A program made the translations under genes and the position numbers. 33,155 bases of DNA from Candidatus Latescibacterota bacterium (lineage in GTDB: Bacteria; Latescibacterota; UBA2968; UBA8231): positions 1 to 33,155 of the forward strand of contig JAJDYK010000361.1 of assembly GCA_022825185.1 (NCBI GenBank), read 5' to 3'. The notes below the pieces were generated by a model. The model was given only the letters and a program-made list of their open reading frames with translations, did no database searches and had not been told where the DNA came from. Each line of letters starts with the position of its first letter. Within the stretch, counting starts at the first letter, position 1. Below, one piece after another: positions 31,423 through 33,155 of the stretch.

Positions 31423-33155
31423 ATGCAGGGAAAACACAGGGTTTGCCATTTGCTCTTGGGGCTGTTCATCTGCGGTGTGAGCCGGGCCGAGGAGGTCCGC
31501 TTCGACACCCCTTCCGAGTGGGCGACTTGGGAATTTCCGGTGGACATAGTCCAGTTTGCAGACGACGGTTCGCTGAAGTTGAAGAAATTCCGCAAGCAGA
31601 TCAACGCGACCCTCGATGCAGACCTCTTCACTCATCCTTCTCAGAAGCGCGGCGAGGTCCAAGGGGGGATATGGCGTGCCGGTAGCAATGAGGAGGACGC
31701 GCCCAAGCTCATAGATGGCGATCCCGCGACTTATTGGCAGCCCGATGCAGCGGACCAACTCGTCGATTGGTCGGTCGATATCGACTTGGGAAGGCCGGTG
31801 CTGGCGCGAGAGATCAAGCTGACGTTTCCCGATGAGGAAGGTGCCCGGCCCTTGCGGCAGTTTAGCGTCTTTATCACTCAGGGGGCCCGAATCCAGGCCC
31901 AAGACGATGTGTTCCGCTATCGCAAGATCTTCCAGACGACCAAGCCCAATATCGAGACTAGCGTTGCGATTCCGCTGCTAGGTAGTGCGCTGGATACCAC
32001 GCGGGTGCTCGACGCGGACAGAGACGTTGATTTGAATGCCGAGCAGGATTTCCAGATGGTGCGGCTGATTCGCATCACCGCCGATGAAAAGAGCCGCGAT
32101 GCCGCTCTGGCCGAAGTGGAGGTGACTGCTGTGGGCGACAACGCCAGCCTCGGGGTCTTGGCACGCGGTGGTAGCTTTGACAACGGACTGTTGGCAGGCG
32201 ATCCGCAGAATATGTTCGATGGCAACTCGGATACCTCCGCCAACATTATCACTTCGGGAGGGACCAAGGGTGGTTGGCGCGAGGGCGGGCTGTGGTGGCA
32301 GGTGGATTTGGGTGCATTGTTCTGGATCGACGAGATGTTTATATATTTCAAAACTCGGGGTGAGGGCACGTCGAGTTTTTTGTTTGAAGGGCTGCACCAC
32401 GGGCGCGGCTACAACATCTTGTTCTCGGACGGACGGCTCACTACCGGTGGGGATTTGGATCTGACCTTCCTGTTGCGCGAGGACATGGCCATTGACGCGG
32501 CGTCGGCATCCGCACGGCAAGTCCGCCACATTCGCTATCTTTTTCAGCCGCGCAAGATGCGCTACATCTTCTGGCACGGCCACGAGGAAACAGGCTGGTA
32601 TTCCCGTCCCACGGAGTTGATGTTGTTCTCGCCGGGCTATCCCGCGCAAGTAGTCTTGCGCTCGGAATTTATCGACCTCGGCCAGCTCGTCGGCGATGGT
32701 GGGGCCAAGGCCATTAAACGCTTGCGCTGGGAGGCGACCACGCCCGACCAGACGCGGTTACAAGTGCGCTCGCGGACGGGCAATACCCTGCAAGAGTTCT
32801 ACAGATTCTACGACAAAAAGGGCGAGGAAGTCACCGAGACGCGCTACGGCAGCCTGCCTAAAGTCATCCGGGGCCCTATTGATACCACGGTCGCCGTAGG
32901 AGCCGATTGGGGTGCGTGGAGCAACTTCTACCAGTTTTCCGGCGAGGCGTTTAAGTCGGAGACGCCGCGCCGTTTTATCCAGTTAGAAGTGATTCTCTCC
33001 ACCGAGGATCCCGCTGTCGCACCGGTGCTGCACGCGCTGGCGCTGGACTTTGAGGATGCGTTGGTCGCACAGGCGGCTGGGCAAGTTATGCCGCGTCACG
33101 CCGTGCCCAACGAGACGACGCAGTTCACATACACATTGTGGACGAACGCGGCCGA
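31423..33155 (+). CDS. Secreted two-discoidin surface protein, subfamily B (3' end cut by window)
   Basis: The frame is open from ATG 31423 (a second ATG sits at 31420) to the window edge, 577 codons, with no stop. The start is chosen by alignment with the paralog at 29056. Signal peptide: LLLGLFICGVSRAEE. First discoidin-like part: KLIDGDPATYWQPDAA and WSVDIDLGRPVLAREIKLTF. Second: SLGVLARGGSFDNG, NMFDGNSDTSAN, LWWQVDLGALFWIDEMFIYF. The beta-rich region LQVRSRTGNTLQEFYRFYDK differs from the paralog by one residue in this stretch. The expected FlgD-like C-terminus lies beyond the window. Some segments (LIDGDPATYWQP, FPDEEGARP, TTKPN) are closer to the gene at 26582, others to the gene at 29056, so the gene looks mosaic. 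Confidence 0.82.
   Translation, partial: MQGKHRVCHLLLGLFICGVSRAEEVRFDTPSEWATWEFPVDIVQFADDGSLKLKKFRKQINATLDADLFTHPSQKRGEVQGGIWRAGSNEEDAPKLIDGDPATYWQPDAADQLVDWSVDIDLGRPVLAREIKLTFPDEEGARPLRQFSVFITQGARIQAQDDVFRYRKIFQTTKPNIETSVAIPLLGSALDTTRVLDADRDVDLNAEQDFQMVRLIRITADEKSRDAALAEVEVTAVGDNASLGVLARGGSFDNGLLAGDPQNMFDGNSDTSANIITSGGTKGGWREGGLWWQVDLGALFWIDEMFIYFKTRGEGTSSFLFEGLHHGRGYNILFSDGRLTTGGDLDLTFLLREDMAIDAASASARQVRHIRYLFQPRKMRYIFWHGHEETGWYSRPTELMLFSPGYPAQVVLRSEFIDLGQLVGDGGAKAIKRLRWEATTPDQTRLQVRSRTGNTLQEFYRFYDKKGEEVTETRYGSLPKVIRGPIDTTVAVGADWGAWSNFYQFSGEAFKSETPRRFIQLEVILSTEDPAVAPVLHALALDFEDALVAQAAGQVMPRHAVPNETTQFTYTLWTNAA
32611..33141 (+). repeat. Duplicated coding segment, copy 2
   Basis: The partner of copy 1 in the truncated last gene. 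The 70 codons at 32704-32913 encode the same peptide as 30319-30528 except for one Ser-to-Thr change, whereas the 80 or so codons before the block are clearly more different between the two genes. Confidence 0.85.

Overview
The window looks like a chromosomal stretch from a Gram-negative, probably uncultured bacterium of the FCB-superphylum type (Latescibacterota-like lineages would fit). This is inferred from gene content: surface proteins ending in a FlgD-like/gliding-type 'SPNGDGxND' domain, tandem CRTAC1 (FG-GAP plus ASPIC/UnbV) proteins, many TPR lipoproteins, SurA/PrsA-type prolyl isomerase and a predicted outer-membrane barrel. No rRNA, tRNA, CRISPR array, insertion sequence or phage gene was seen. 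Gene density is high, with frequent 1-11 nt overlaps and several GTG and TTG starts.

Region 1 (1-5727, + strand): a possible AT-rich tail of an upstream gene, a lone PTS EIIA domain protein, then three tightly overlapping genes: a degenerate UvrD-fold protein (AddB-like, broken P-loop), an intact UvrD-type helicase, and a Cas4/AddB-type PD-(D/E)XK nuclease with four cluster-type cysteines. Together they look like a split AddAB/RecBCD-type helicase-nuclease for double-strand break processing.

Region 2 (5734-10091, - strand): a carbohydrate ABC importer operon, binding protein then MalF-type then MalG-type permease, with no ATPase. All three are unusual: the binding protein has a hydrophobic segment at each end, the MalF-like permease has an extra hydrophobic insertion, and the MalG-like permease has about 210 extra residues after its first membrane segment. 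A divergent promoter region (10092-10286) separates it from region 3.

Region 3 (10287-16702, + strand): a secreted CBM9-like protein, then (after a run of hairpins) a lipoprotein of unknown family, a discoidin/FlgD-like surface protein and a large predicted outer-membrane protein with an EF-hand-like loop. It ends at a strong hairpin terminator.

Region 4 (16780-24455, + strand): a tight operon ordered TPR lipoprotein, CRTAC1 lipoprotein, CRTAC1 secreted protein, TPR lipoprotein, two-domain parvulin lipoprotein. It looks like an envelope assembly or protein-handling module.

Region 5 (24525 to the end, + strand): four consecutive discoidin/FlgD-like surface proteins, the last cut by the window edge. 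With the copy in region 3 there are five paralogs in two subfamilies. The four complete copies end in (I/V)AY, and the last two genes share a mosaic, nearly identical segment. A plausible reading of regions 3-5 is one envelope programme: glycan-binding surface proteins, a barrel, and periplasmic or lipoprotein factors that help fold and export them. That link is inference from gene order only.
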